Shown here piece by piece: positions 55,240 through 64,000 of a DNA stretch of 64,000 nucleotides (position 1 is its first letter; every line of letters begins with the position of its first letter). This DNA comes from Brasilonema angustatum HA4187-MV1 (GTDB taxonomy: Bacteria > Cyanobacteriota > Cyanobacteriia > Cyanobacteriales > Nostocaceae). The position numbers and the translations under genes were made by a program. The stretch spans positions 101,824 through 165,823 of the forward strand of contig JAHHGV010000015.1 in NCBI GenBank assembly GCA_019359695.1, in the 5' to 3' direction. The notes beneath the pieces were generated by a model, which did not search any database, was not told the origin of the DNA, and saw nothing but the letters and a program-made list of their open reading frames with translations.

Positions 55240-58200
55240 GTGATACCGATTAATCTTGACTCGCTCATCAGCGCAATTACTGGTATTGCCAACCCAATCA
55301 TTAAAGAAAAGCTTCTGCGTAACGAAATAGTCATCAAATTATTAAAGCAATTTAACCTTGATCCTGAGCATCCTCCCGCTGATTTCAGTGGTGTTTACGC
55401 CTATACCTTGGTAGAATACGGCGTTGGTAAACCCAAGGCATTCCTGGAACTTTTCCGCGAAGAAAAAATCAAACAAGCTTTCCGTAAAGCACTAGACCAC
55501 AACAACCCCTCAATTCTTCTGTCTGAAGTTGATGTTTTTCTCGATACCTATGCCTTGGGTGATGAAATCAAAACCTTGGGAATTAACATCAGGCGAGAAA
55601 TCGCCGCATTTGCCACGGTTTTTATCGAAGTTGCCAAGCGCAGCCGGACACCTGCTGATGTTTTGATGAACCAGCAGATAGGTTCTCTACATAAAAGGAT
55701 AGCGAGTATCCAAGAACAACTCGAAAGGTTGCCGACACTGGAAGGCATTAGAACAGAGATGGCGCGGTTAGCAGCACAGAGTGTAAAGACGTCGAATGCA
55801 ACGTCTCTAAATGAAAAGAAATGTAAAGCCATAGCCTTAGCCCAGCAGATGCAAGGCTGGTTTGAAACCTTGGGCTACCGCTTTGAAAAGTATGAAGTTT
55901 GGGAAGACAATTATTTTGAGTGGATTATTGACGTTCCGGCACGACGTAATCGATATGACCGGATTCTTGTACGTGGAATTGAAGGTGAGGCGGGATTGAG
56001 TGATGTCATGGCTTTGCGTGAGTCGGTGGAGGCGCAAAGAACTGATGAAGGTTGGTTGGTAACGGCAAGGCGAATTTCACGGGCGGCGCGTGATGAAGTG
56101 GAGAAACCAGAAAATCGCCAGCTTGATTGTTATACTTTTGACGAACTGATAGATCAGGATGCTGACTTCGGTGATTATCTCGACTGGCTAGAAGCGGAAG
56201 TTAAACGACGAGAAATCGACAAAAAATATGTGCCGTTGGCTTGTACTAAAGAAGAATTTGACTCACTTAGCAAGCGCAGGATAGGAGTCAGTCGTTACGA
56301 TGAACGCGACGGCTGGATTGATGGTTATCTTGATGTGTGGTTAGATGACCCTGCTAAGGAGCATATCTCTATTTTAGGGGAATTTGGCACTGGAAAAACT
56401 TGGTTTGCTTTTCATTATGCGTGGATTGCACTACAACGTTATCGGGATGCGCAAAAACGCGGCGTTGAACGTCCTCGGCTTCCTCTGATAATTACGCTGC
56501 GCGACTATGCCAAAGCACTCAATGTTGAGAATGTTCTGGCAGGTTTCTTTTTTACGCAACATAATATTCGCTTAAATAGCGAGGTGTTTGACCAGCTTAA
56601 CAGCATGGGTAAGTTGCTGCTGATTTTCGATGGCTTTGATGAAATGGCAGCAAAGTGCGATCGCCAACAAATGATCAACAACTTTTGGGAATTGGCGAAA
56701 GTCGTCGTTCCCGGTGCTAAAGTTATCCTGACTTGTCGCACCGAACATTTTCCAGAAGCAAAAGAAGGACGTGCTTTACTCAACGCGGAATTGCAAGCTT
56801 CTACCGCCAACCTGACAGGTGAAACGCCCCAGTTTGAAGTGCTGGAATTAGAAAAATTCAACGACGAGCAAATCCGGCAGGTGTTGTCATTCCAAGCAGA
56901 ATCTACCACAGTTGACCATGTGATGGACAATCCACAACTGTTGGACTTGGCACGTCGTCCGGTGATGACAGAGTTAATTTTGGAAGCATTGCCAGATATT
57001 GAAGCAGGTAAGCCCGTTGATATGTCGCGGGTTTATCTGTATGCAGTGCGGCGGAAGATGGAACGAGACATCAAAGCAGAGCGAACTTTTACTTCTTTGG
57101 CAGATAAGCTTTACTTTTTATCTGAACTTTCCTGGGAAATGCTGTCTACTGACCAGATGAGTTTAAATTATCGCCTTTTTCCCGATAGAATTCGTCGCTT
57201 ATTTGGTGATGTTGTTCAGGAGGAGAAAGATTTAGACCACTGGCATTATGACATGATGGGGCAGACAATGCTGATTCGTAATGCCGATGGTGATTATACT
57301 CCCGCGCATCGTTCGCTGTTAGAGTTTTTTGTCGCGTACAAGTTTGCGGCTGAGTTGGGGGCGTTGGCTGATGATTTTATTGAATTGGCGCAGGCGCAGT
57401 CACATATAAATAATGATGCATCACCAGTTGATTACACTTGGTCATCTTATTTTCGTCGCCAGGTGGATGAGGCGGGGAAGATTTTGCCAAGTGCACCATT
57501 GAGGAGATTTGCAGGTGAGTCGTTCGAGAAGTTGAGGGAGAGTTTTGGGAAAGCGCCTTTAACAAAAGCGGTGATAGATCTGCTTTTGCCGATGCTGGAT
57601 ATTAATACCTCCATCACATCACCCTATCACCCAATGATCAAAATTCTTGAAGCGACACGCGGCAAAACCGAAGCTCAAGTGGATTACACCGGAGGAAATG
57701 CGGCGACGCTGTTGGTGAAGGTTCATAAAGCTGCTTTGGAAGATAAAGACCTCAACTGTGCTGTGCTTAAAGGTGCTGATTTTAGTAATGCTAGCCTGCG
57801 TCGTGTCAATTTTGCTGAGGCGAATCTAGTTAAATCTGTTTTTCCCAAAGTTTTCGGTGCAGTTTTTTGTGTGGCGTTTAGTCCTGATGGCAAGCTGTTT
57901 GCTACAGGTGATGCTAATTGCGAGATTAGCTTGTGGCAAGTTGCAGATTGTAAAAAAATTTTGCTCTGTAAAGGGCATACCGATTGGATACGATCAGTCG
58001 CCTTCAGTTCCGACGGTGTAACTTTAGCCAGTGCTAGTTTTGACGATACATTGAAGCTTTGGGATATCCGTACGGGAAAATGTCTAAAAACCTTGCAGGG
58101 ACATACCAATCGGGTAAATTCAGTAGCAATCAATCCCAATGGTACAATCCTAGCCAGTGCCAGTGATGACCAAACAGTTAAGCTTTGGGATATTCACACT

Positions 58201-59715
58201 GGGAAATGCTTAAAAACTTTGCAAGGGCATACTGGTTCGGTAGAGTCAGTGGCTATTAGTGCTGATGGTACAACCTTAGCTAGTAGCAGTGATGACCAAA
58301 CAGTTAAGCTTTGGGATATCCGCACAGGAGAATGTTTCAAAACCTTGCAGGGACATACCAACTGGGTACGATCAGTAGCAATAAGTTCAGATGGTACAAC
58401 CTTAGCCAGTAGCAGTGATGACCAAACAGTCAAGCTTTGGGATATCCGCACAGGAGAATGTCTGAAAACTTTGCAGGGGCATACCAGTCGAGTAAATTCA
58501 GTAGCAATCAGTCCTGATGGTACAACCTTAGCTAGTGTCAGTTATGACAAAACAGTGAAGCTGTGGAATATTCATACTGGAGAGTGTTTAAAAACTTTAC
58601 AGGGACATACCAACTGGGTACGGTCAGTAACATTCAGTCCTGACGGTGCAACTCTAATTAGTGGTAGCGATGACCAAACAGTGAAGCAATGGAGTATCAA
58701 CACTGGTGAATGTTTGAAAACCTTACAGGGTATTATTTGTCCGATAAGGTCAATAGCAATAAGTTCAGATAGTACAACCATAGCCAGTAGCAGTGAAGAC
58801 CCAACAGTAAAGCTTTGGGATACGACTACAGGAGAATGCCTGAAAACCTTGCAGGGACATACCAGTCGAGTAAATTCAGTAGCAATCAGTCCTGATGGTA
58901 GAATCCTAGCCAGTAGCGGTTATGACCAAACAATAAAGCTATGGGATATCCGCACAGGAAAATGCCTGAAAACTTTGCAGGGATCTAGAAGATGCGTAAA
59001 TTCAGTGGCTTTCAGTCCTGACGGTACAACCCTAGCTAGTGGCAGTGCAGACAGAACAATAAAGCTATGGGATATCCATACTGGAGAATGTCTCAAAACT
59101 TTGCAAGGACATACCGACTGGTTATGGTCAGTAGCATTCAGTCCTAACAGTAAATTTTTAGCTAGTGGAAGTTATGACAAAACAGTGAAGCTATGGGACA
59201 TCCACACAGGAGAGTGTCTCAAAACCTTACAAGGACATACCATTAGGAATAATTCAGTAGCAATCAGCCCTGATGGTAAAACCTTAGCCACTGGTGGTGA
59301 AGACCAAATGGTAAAGCTATGGGATATCCACAGTGGTGAATGCCTAATTACCTTGCAAGGACATACCAGTTGGATACCCTCCGTTGCTTTTAGTCCTGAT
59401 GGTAAGACTTTTGCCAGTGCAAGTAACGATAAAACAGTCAGATTATGGGATATTCACAGTGGGAAATGCCTGAAAATTTTGCAGGGACACACACATTGGG
59501 TAAATTCAGTCATTTTCAGCACGAATGGTCAAACTCTTGTAAGTGGGAGTTGGGATGAAACAATAAAGCTTTGGGATGTTAACACGGGTGAGTGCCTAAA
59601 AACTCTGATAGATAGACCATATGAGCATATGAATATCACAGGCGTTAAAGGTTTAACCGAAGCCGAGAAAGCTACACTCAAAGCTTTAGGCGCAGTGGAA
59701 GAAGCAGAAATGTAA
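55240..59715 (+). CDS. STAND NTPase: nuclease-like domain, NACHT, 14 WD40 repeats
   Basis: A 1491-residue protein beginning at GTG. Residues ~1-180 are a helical N-terminal domain. Residues ~195-300 resemble a restriction-endonuclease-like fold ([38 protein letters not shown]). The NACHT NTPase has Walker A GEFGTGKT near 381, Walker [11 protein letters not shown] near 460 and [10 protein letters not shown] short pentapeptide-like linker (~838-870) leads to 14 WD40 repeats (~874-1460), enough for two seven-bladed propellers; several are nearly identical. The plan of sensor propellers, STAND switch and putative nuclease effector suits an antiphage or abortive-infection role; regulation of other processes is possible. 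Confidence 0.9.
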   Translation: MIPINLDSLISAITGIANPIIKEKLLRNEIVIKLLKQFNLDPEHPPADFSGVYAYTLVEYGVGKPKAFLELFREEKIKQAFRKALDHNNPSILLSEVDVFLDTYALGDEIKTLGINIRREIAAFATVFIEVAKRSRTPADVLMNQQIGSLHKRIASIQEQLERLPTLEGIRTEMARLAAQSVKTSNATSLNEKKCKAIALAQQMQGWFETLGYRFEKYEVWEDNYFEWIIDVPARRNRYDRILVRGIEGEAGLSDVMALRESVEAQRTDEGWLVTARRISRAARDEVEKPENRQLDCYTFDELIDQDADFGDYLDWLEAEVKRREIDKKYVPLACTKEEFDSLSKRRIGVSRYDERDGWIDGYLDVWLDDPAKEHISILGEFGTGKTWFAFHYAWIALQRYRDAQKRGVERPRLPLIITLRDYAKALNVENVLAGFFFTQHNIRLNSEVFDQLNSMGKLLLIFDGFDEMAAKCDRQQMINNFWELAKVVVPGAKVILTCRTEHFPEAKEGRALLNAELQASTANLTGETPQFEVLELEKFNDEQIRQVLSFQAESTTVDHVMDNPQLLDLARRPVMTELILEALPDIEAGKPVDMSRVYLYAVRRKMERDIKAERTFTSLADKLYFLSELSWEMLSTDQMSLNYRLFPDRIRRLFGDVVQEEKDLDHWHYDMMGQTMLIRNADGDYTPAHRSLLEFFVAYKFAAELGALADDFIELAQAQSHINNDASPVDYTWSSYFRRQVDEAGKILPSAPLRRFAGESFEKLRESFGKAPLTKAVIDLLLPMLDINTSITSPYHPMIKILEATRGKTEAQVDYTGGNAATLLVKVHKAALEDKDLNCAVLKGADFSNASLRRVNFAEANLVKSVFPKVFGAVFCVAFSPDGKLFATGDANCEISLWQVADCKKILLCKGHTDWIRSVAFSSDGVTLASASFDDTLKLWDIRTGKCLKTLQGHTNRVNSVAINPNGTILASASDDQTVKLWDIHTGKCLKTLQGHTGSVESVAISADGTTLASSSDDQTVKLWDIRTGECFKTLQGHTNWVRSVAISSDGTTLASSSDDQTVKLWDIRTGECLKTLQGHTSRVNSVAISPDGTTLASVSYDKTVKLWNIHTGECLKTLQGHTNWVRSVTFSPDGATLISGSDDQTVKQWSINTGECLKTLQGIICPIRSIAISSDSTTIASSSEDPTVKLWDTTTGECLKTLQGHTSRVNSVAISPDGRILASSGYDQTIKLWDIRTGKCLKTLQGSRRCVNSVAFSPDGTTLASGSADRTIKLWDIHTGECLKTLQGHTDWLWSVAFSPNSKFLASGSYDKTVKLWDIHTGECLKTLQGHTIRNNSVAISPDGKTLATGGEDQMVKLWDIHSGECLITLQGHTSWIPSVAFSPDGKTFASASNDKTVRLWDIHSGKCLKILQGHTHWVNSVIFSTNGQTLVSGSWDETIKLWDVNTGECLKTLIDRPYEHMNITGVKGLTEAEKATLKALGAVEEAEM
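55782..55811. repeat. Palindromic repeat inside the NACHT gene
   Basis: TGTAAAGACGTCG, AATG, then CAACGTCTCTAA matches the intergenic hairpin at 47538-47566 (TGTAGAGAAGTTG/CAACGTCTCTACA). Read in frame it encodes [10 protein letters not shown] at the junction of the helical N-terminus and the nuclease-like domain. Confidence 0.65.
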
Positions 59716-59761
59716 AATTAAAATATTCACACAATCTGAAAACGCAACTAGCCAGAAAACA

Positions 59762-59983
59762 ATGACAACGAAAGAAAGTCTTAAACAAGAAATAGACAAG
59801 CTTAGTGAAGAACAATTTGAACTTGTAGCTGATTTTATTGAATTTATCAAATTCCGTACTCAAAAAGTTGATACAAATCCCAAAAAAAGACTTAGCGAAT
59901 TTTACGGTGCATTAAAAACAACTCAACCCTATCCAGGAAAGGAGGAAAATCGTAAAAGAGTGGGCGAATCTTTGGCGCAATAA
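59762..59983 (+). CDS. Orphan VapB/DUF2281-like antitoxin
   Basis: A 73-residue acidic-to-basic protein. A first amphipathic helix (KESLKQEIDKLSEEQFELVADFIEFIKF) is followed by LSEFYGALKTTQPYPGKEENRKRVGESLA, a tail typical of antitoxins that bind PIN toxins. No toxin follows directly; the next gene is another antitoxin-like gene. It may therefore be a relic whose toxin was lost, or a second antitoxin. Confidence 0.65.
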   Translation: MTTKESLKQEIDKLSEEQFELVADFIEFIKFRTQKVDTNPKKRLSEFYGALKTTQPYPGKEENRKRVGESLAQ

Positions 59984-60029
59984 ATAATTAACAAACAATA
60001 TTAAACGGATAAAATAGGAGCCAAATAAA

Positions 60030-60335
60030 ATGTCCTCAGAGAAAGTTAATATAGTGATTGAAAAGAACGAGTCAGGATACCTTATATCTTGTCCGGAACT
60101 AGAAGAATATCAATTTCAGGATAATTCTCTTGATAGTGCGTTTGCACGACTTCAAGAAGCAATCACTATTTATATGAAAAAAGCTGATGCTTCAAACAAT
60201 AATACAGGTGAATCTATACTAAAAATGGTTGAAAGTTTTACAAATTATATGAGCGATGAGGAGCTAAGCCAACTCCCGACGGATGCAGCTGAACAACATG
60301 ACCATTATCTTTATGGAACACCGAAAAAATTCTAA
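60030..60335 (+). CDS. HicB-like antitoxin of a PIN TA pair
   Basis: A 101-residue protein. Residues 1-50 resemble the HicB fold (VNIVIEKNESGYLISCPELEEYQFQDNSLDSAFARLQEAI). The tail (LPTDAAEQHDHYLYGTPKK) is the type seen before PIN toxins in cyanobacteria. AGGAG precedes the ATG. The stop overlaps the next start by one base (TAATG), supporting coupled translation. Confidence 0.75.
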   Translation: MSSEKVNIVIEKNESGYLISCPELEEYQFQDNSLDSAFARLQEAITIYMKKADASNNNTGESILKMVESFTNYMSDEELSQLPTDAAEQHDHYLYGTPKKF

Positions 60336-60751
60336 TGAAGCTTGTTTTTGCAGATACTTTCTATTGGGTAGCATTAATAAATTCAAGAGATAATTGGCAT
60401 GGAAAAGCGATAGAGATGACCAGAACCTTAGAACTGGTTCAAATTGTGACCACAGATGAAGTTTTGACTGAAGTGCTGAACTTCCTGTGCACTTATGGAA
60501 ACCGAATGCGACAACGCAACGTTCAATTAATTAAAGATATCATTGCTAATCCTAATATTCAGGTGATGCAACAAACTCGTGAATCTTTTTTACAGGGTTT
60601 GGAGTTGTACGAAAGTCGTCTTGACAAAGAATACAGCCTTACAGACTGTATTTCTATGCAAACGATGAAGCAATTAGGAATTATCGATGTATTGACCCAC
60701 GATAGGCATTTTGCTCAAGAGGGTTTTAGAATTTTGTTTCAAGATACATAG
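60335..60751 (+). CDS. PIN-domain ribonuclease toxin
   Basis: A 138-residue PIN nuclease: VFADTFYWVALINSRDNWH (first Asp), TTDEVLTEVLNFL (Glu), EYSLTDCISMQTMKQLG (third acid) and VLTHDRHFAQEGF (fourth acid). Coupled to the antitoxin gene upstream. Third PIN toxin in the window and the right border of the defence-like block before argS. Confidence 0.9.
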   Translation: MKLVFADTFYWVALINSRDNWHGKAIEMTRTLELVQIVTTDEVLTEVLNFLCTYGNRMRQRNVQLIKDIIANPNIQVMQQTRESFLQGLELYESRLDKEYSLTDCISMQTMKQLGIIDVLTHDRHFAQEGFRILFQDT

Positions 60752-60833
60752 GTGTAACAACAAAGCCACTGTTGCACAAATGAGTGGAAAAAGGGAATAG
60801 GGGGGAGAAAAAGAGCGATCGCACTCAGTCCAC

Positions 60834-62594
60834 CTACATTCTTTCCACAACCCTGATTCCCAGCAATGAAAGTCCCAACTTCAGAGCTCTAGCCGTTAAA
60901 TCACACAGTATTAGGCGCGATGTCCGCACAGGTTCTTCGGCTTTGAGAACAGGGCAATTTTCGTAGAACTTATTAAACTTATCACTCAGTTGATACAAAT
61001 ACTCGCACAAGCGATTTGGTAGTAAATCTTTTTCGACTTCACTGATAATTTCATCAAGTTGTAACAAGTGCTTCGCCAGAGTTAACTCTGTTTCTTGCCG
61101 CAGAACAATTGGAGCGTCTGCTCCCAGTTTTTCAAAATCAATATTACCTTCACGACTAATGCCCTGAGTTCTAACATAAGCATAAACCATATATGGTGCA
61201 GTGTTGCCTTTAAGCGCTAGCATTTTGTCGTAGCTAAAAATGTAGTTGCTGGTACGATTTTGGCTTAAGTCGGCGTATTTAACCGCACTAACGCCAATCA
61301 CCTGTGCAAGATTGCTGACAAACTCTTCAGTTTCTTGACGCGCTTCTTCTTTTATTCTGTTTTCTATATCTGCACGGGCGTGGGCGATCGCACCATTTAA
61401 TAAATCTCCCAACCGCACAGCTTCCCCAGAACGAGTTTTCAATTTTTGACCATTTTCCCCTAGCACCAACCCAAATGGGGCATGCACAAATTCTACATCG
61501 TCTGTAATCCAGCCTGCCTTTCTTCCTACCTGAAAAATCTGAGCGAAGTGATTTATTTGTTCTATACCAACTGGGTAAATCACCCGCTGCACTTTATCTA
61601 CTTGTACTCGATAGCGAATTGTCGCTAAATCTGTAGCAGCGTAGTTATATCCTCCATCTGATTTTTGCACAATCAAGGGTAAAGGCTCACCTTCCCTGTT
61701 AGTAAAGCCTTCCAAAAAAACGCACTTTGCACCCTGATTTTCCACTAGCAGACCTTTTTTATCTAATTCCTCTACGACTTCAGGCAGTAAAGCATTATAA
61801 AACGATTCACCTCGTTCAACAAAAGGAGCAATTTCCAATAAGTCGTAAATAACTTGGTAGGCTCGACTGGAGAGTTGACAAACTATCTTCCATGCTAGTA
61901 GTGTCTTTTGATCTCCTGCCTGTAGTTTTACCACAGCCTGACGTGCTGCTTGTTGGAAATTTGCATCTGCATCAAATCGTGCCTTTGCTTGACGGTAAAA
62001 TGAAGATAAGTCACCCAAATTTAAAGTTTCAGTAGTGGTTAAAGCTTCTGGGTACGCTTCTTCTAAATAAGCGATAAGCATTCCAAATGGCGTTCCCCAA
62101 TCTCCGACATGGCTAATCCGCTCGACTTTATGACCAACAAATTCTACAATTCGAGACAGACAATCTCCAATCACTGCTGGACGTAAATGTCCTACGTGCA
62201 TTTCTTTGGCGATGTTTGGGCTGGGGTAATCTACAATAACTCGCTTGGGATTGTTAGTTTGTGCGACTCCTAACCTTGGATCTCCTTGAATTGCCTTGAG
62301 TTGTGCTTCTAGGTATTCTGTTTTTAGCTTCAAATTGATAAAGCCAGGACCAGCAACTTCTGGTGGCTTGCAAATATCAGATACATCAAGTTTATCAACA
62401 ATTTGTTGTGCGATCGCCCTTGGTTGCTGTCCCAATTGCTTTGCTAGCGCTAAAGCTACGTTTGCTTGATAATCACCAAATTTAGGATTGCTCGCAGCAA
62501 CCAAGACTGGATCTACCTTACTGTAATCACTGCCAAAAGCTGCATCCAAAGCTTCCTGTAACTTAAGTTTTAGCTGTTCTTGTGTATCCTTCAT
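60834..62594 (-). CDS. argS: Arginyl-tRNA synthetase
   Basis: Class I synthetase of 586 residues charging tRNA-Arg. The N-terminal Add-1 domain (residues 1-110) recognises the tRNA. The catalytic core shows the HIGH-type motif as HVGHLR in [19 protein letters not shown], and [11 protein letters not shown] stands for the KMSKS loop, degenerate as usual in ArgRS. The C-terminal DALR anticodon domain includes [21 protein letters not shown]. It ends [10 protein letters not shown], the normal terminus. Convergent to the PIN toxin. Confidence 0.97.
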   Translation of the reverse strand: MKDTQEQLKLKLQEALDAAFGSDYSKVDPVLVAASNPKFGDYQANVALALAKQLGQQPRAIAQQIVDKLDVSDICKPPEVAGPGFINLKLKTEYLEAQLKAIQGDPRLGVAQTNNPKRVIVDYPSPNIAKEMHVGHLRPAVIGDCLSRIVEFVGHKVERISHVGDWGTPFGMLIAYLEEAYPEALTTTETLNLGDLSSFYRQAKARFDADANFQQAARQAVVKLQAGDQKTLLAWKIVCQLSSRAYQVIYDLLEIAPFVERGESFYNALLPEVVEELDKKGLLVENQGAKCVFLEGFTNREGEPLPLIVQKSDGGYNYAATDLATIRYRVQVDKVQRVIYPVGIEQINHFAQIFQVGRKAGWITDDVEFVHAPFGLVLGENGQKLKTRSGEAVRLGDLLNGAIAHARADIENRIKEEARQETEEFVSNLAQVIGVSAVKYADLSQNRTSNYIFSYDKMLALKGNTAPYMVYAYVRTQGISREGNIDFEKLGADAPIVLRQETELTLAKHLLQLDEIISEVEKDLLPNRLCEYLYQLSDKFNKFYENCPVLKAEEPVRTSRLILCDLTARALKLGLSLLGIRVVERM

Positions 62595-62890
62595 ATTTAT
62601 TTTTTTAGTTATGATAACCTGTCAGAAATTTTTATTTATCAACAAACATACAAATTCTTCCATAATCAAACCATTATCTCTAATGATTCCTCGTAGAGTT
62701 CCTATAGTTAATTTTTAATTATCTGGAACGACAACTTGAGCTAATGGTTCATCTGTACGAATAATAATCTAGCTGCTTTCTGGTGCGCTTGTGCGAAAAA
62801 CTAACCTTGCTGAGTGCTCTTGCTACAAAATGACTTGCCTGGTGATTCTGGTTTTTGCTGAAACTGCAATGCTTTGAGCCAACCGGATAA
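62595..62890. other. 296-base gap between argS and nadC
   Basis: AT-rich with no supported gene. On the minus strand short stretches such as TDEPLAQVVVPDN before a stop look weakly coding, but they are too short and broken to name. The argS promoter should be near the left end. Confidence 0.4.
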
Positions 62891-63748
62891 TCATTCAATC
62901 CTCATACTTAAATCTAACCAAGAGGATTTCGTAATTGGTGCACTACTAGAAATGTAATCCACTCCTGTCTCAGCAACAGCACGAATAGTGTCTAAAGTAA
63001 TGTTGCCAGAAGCTTCAATTTTAACGTGACTATCGTGTTGACGAATTATGTCCACAGCCTGACGCATCAAATCAACAGGCATATTGTCCAACATGATAAT
63101 GTCAGATCGATGCTGCAAAGCTTCTTGTACCTGCTCTAAACTTTCCGTTTCTACTTCTATAGTTAAGGGATAAGGAATTGAGGAGCGAATTTGAACAATA
63201 GCCTTCCCAATTCCCCCAGCAGCTGCGATGTGATTATCCTTAATCATAACTGCATCATCTAATCCCATTCGGTGATTGACTGCCCCTCCTACTGTAGTTG
63301 CGTACTTTTCCAACAACCTTAACCCAGGAGTGGTTTTGCGCGTGTCCACCAGTTTTGCAGGTAAATCAGCAATTTGCTCTACATAGTTTTGGGTGAGCTT
63401 GGCGACGCCACTGAGTCGCATAACTATATTGAGAGCAACGCGTTCTCCCATCAGGAGGGCATCTAGCGGACCATCGATTTGGGCCACCACTTCTCCCACC
63501 TCACAAGAACTACCCTCAGCTACAACAGGAATAAAGCTAACTTTTTCATCTAAAAGTTGAAACACTCTTGCCGCGATTGGTAAACCTGCTATAACTCCAG
63601 ATGCTTTCGCCATCCACTTCGCTTGTCGTACTTCCTTAGTTATCAAGGCTTGGGTTGTGCGATCGCCCCGACCGATATCTTCCAACAACCAATCGTGCAA
63701 CAACCTATCTAAAACAAGCCTGGGTGGCAAAACACCAAAATGACTCAT
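62891..63748 (-). CDS. nadC: Nicotinate-nucleotide pyrophosphorylase (carboxylating)
   Basis: Converts quinolinate and PRPP to nicotinate mononucleotide in de novo NAD synthesis. At 285 residues it is the usual size. Signatures are EDIGRGDRTTQAL, LNIVMRLSGVAKLT, DTRKTTPGLRLLEKYA, GGAVNHRMGLDDAVMIKDNHI (substrate Arg/His/Lys residues) and SGNITLDTIRAVAETGVDYIS of the phosphate-binding barrel end. Same strand as argS, with 296 bases between them. Confidence 0.96.
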   Translation of the reverse strand: MSHFGVLPPRLVLDRLLHDWLLEDIGRGDRTTQALITKEVRQAKWMAKASGVIAGLPIAARVFQLLDEKVSFIPVVAEGSSCEVGEVVAQIDGPLDALLMGERVALNIVMRLSGVAKLTQNYVEQIADLPAKLVDTRKTTPGLRLLEKYATTVGGAVNHRMGLDDAVMIKDNHIAAAGGIGKAIVQIRSSIPYPLTIEVETESLEQVQEALQHRSDIIMLDNMPVDLMRQAVDIIRQHDSHVKIEASGNITLDTIRAVAETGVDYISSSAPITKSSWLDLSMRIE

Positions 63749-63858
63749 AGTTTTATTGTTCCCTTCTCAACTTCCAGAATTACTATAGCCTACAGTGCTT
63801 GCTATATATACTTTCCAGAAGACAGCAAAAAATTCTCAAAAAAAGTTTCAGAAAATAG

Positions 63859-63887
63859 TTGACAGGCAAGAGCGGGTTCGCTATATT
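63859..63887 (+). promoter_or_regulatory. Consensus sigma-70 promoter, probably for an rRNA operon
   Basis: A perfect TTGACA (63859-63864) and TATATT (63882-63887) are separated by exactly 17 bases. Downstream, TTGAATAAGTGCCTG and GAACCTTGAAAATACTATAG resemble the conserved leader text preceding 16S rRNA in cyanobacteria. No coding frame follows to the window edge. The rRNA assignment is recalled similarity and needs the sequence beyond 64000. Confidence 0.65.
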
Positions 63888-64000
63888 GAATAAGTGCCTG
63901 AAGCGCGGACACAAAAACAAGTCACCGCCGAGGGCGACGAACCTTGAAAATACTATAGTTTGAAAGCTAGTATACACTACAAGCCTTGCGATAGTAAACA

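Noticed and set aside
57723..58781. Several antisense open frames in the WD40 region
   Set aside because: They arise because the repeated WD40 DNA is periodic; their translations mirror the repeats and lack start sites or families.
62595..62890. Possible decayed gene between argS and nadC
   Set aside because: Only short weakly coding stretches in different frames; no family can be named.
63783..63977. 64-codon minus-strand frame at right edge
   Set aside because: Covers the likely rRNA promoter and leader and has no protein-like pattern.
1..64000. tRNA genes, CRISPR arrays or intact transposase genes
   Set aside because: None found by eye in the intergenic regions; a covariance-model search would be needed to exclude tRNAs or small RNAs fully.

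Overview
The window looks like chromosome from a filamentous, probably Nostocales-type cyanobacterium. The evidence is frequent GCGATCGC (HIP1) octamers (for example at 1633-1640), cyanobacterium-specific conserved proteins, serine/threonine kinases with an N-terminal zinc ribbon, a cyanobacterial Amt1-like ammonium transporter, and many short palindromic and MITE-like repeats. No complete rRNA or tRNA gene was recognised. A canonical promoter and leader at the right edge (63859-63887) suggests that an rRNA operon starts just outside.

Layout. 1-13.9 kb is an exopolysaccharide locus on the plus strand: deacetylase tail, two GT2 enzymes, a duplicated HlpA-like glycosyltransferase pair, a Wzy/WaaL-like polymerase or ligase, three GT4 enzymes, a WecG/TagA enzyme, a GH10 xylanase-like hydrolase and the polyprenyl-phosphate sugar transferase that would start the repeat unit. 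14-24.8 kb holds housekeeping and conserved cyanobacterial genes (fmt, cobQ, a [2Fe-2S] ferredoxin, a Roadblock protein), then a kinase-GTPase fusion gene directly upstream of amt. 25.7-35.2 kb holds a NAGPA-like lipoprotein, an sbcC relic, an ArsA-Hsp20 fusion, then dnaN and dnaA with nine DnaA-box-like sites between them (probable oriC), an HtrA-family protease and def.

35.2-41.2 kb is an unusual six-gene run. It holds three proteins with arginine-rich HMA-like domains, a P1B-type ATPase whose transmembrane metal motif is CTG instead of CPx, and a small DUF5132 membrane protein. It may be a noncanonical metal pump or metal-storage system. 41.5-46 kb has a PIN toxin pair and a large two-partner-secretion adhesin. 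46.2-47.2 kb holds a double-glycine-leader peptide with a duplicated hydrophobic core and an AurF-like diiron enzyme: a candidate RiPP system. An SDR, dhaK-dhaL and a photolyase/cryptochrome follow.

54.1-60.8 kb resembles a defence island: a VapBC pair, a 1491-residue nuclease-like/NACHT/14-WD40 STAND protein, an orphan antitoxin and another PIN pair. argS and nadC close the window.

A theme across the window is short palindromic repeats that have entered reading frames without breaking them. This is seen in an HMA protein, in the signal peptide of the secreted adhesin and in a linker of the NACHT protein.
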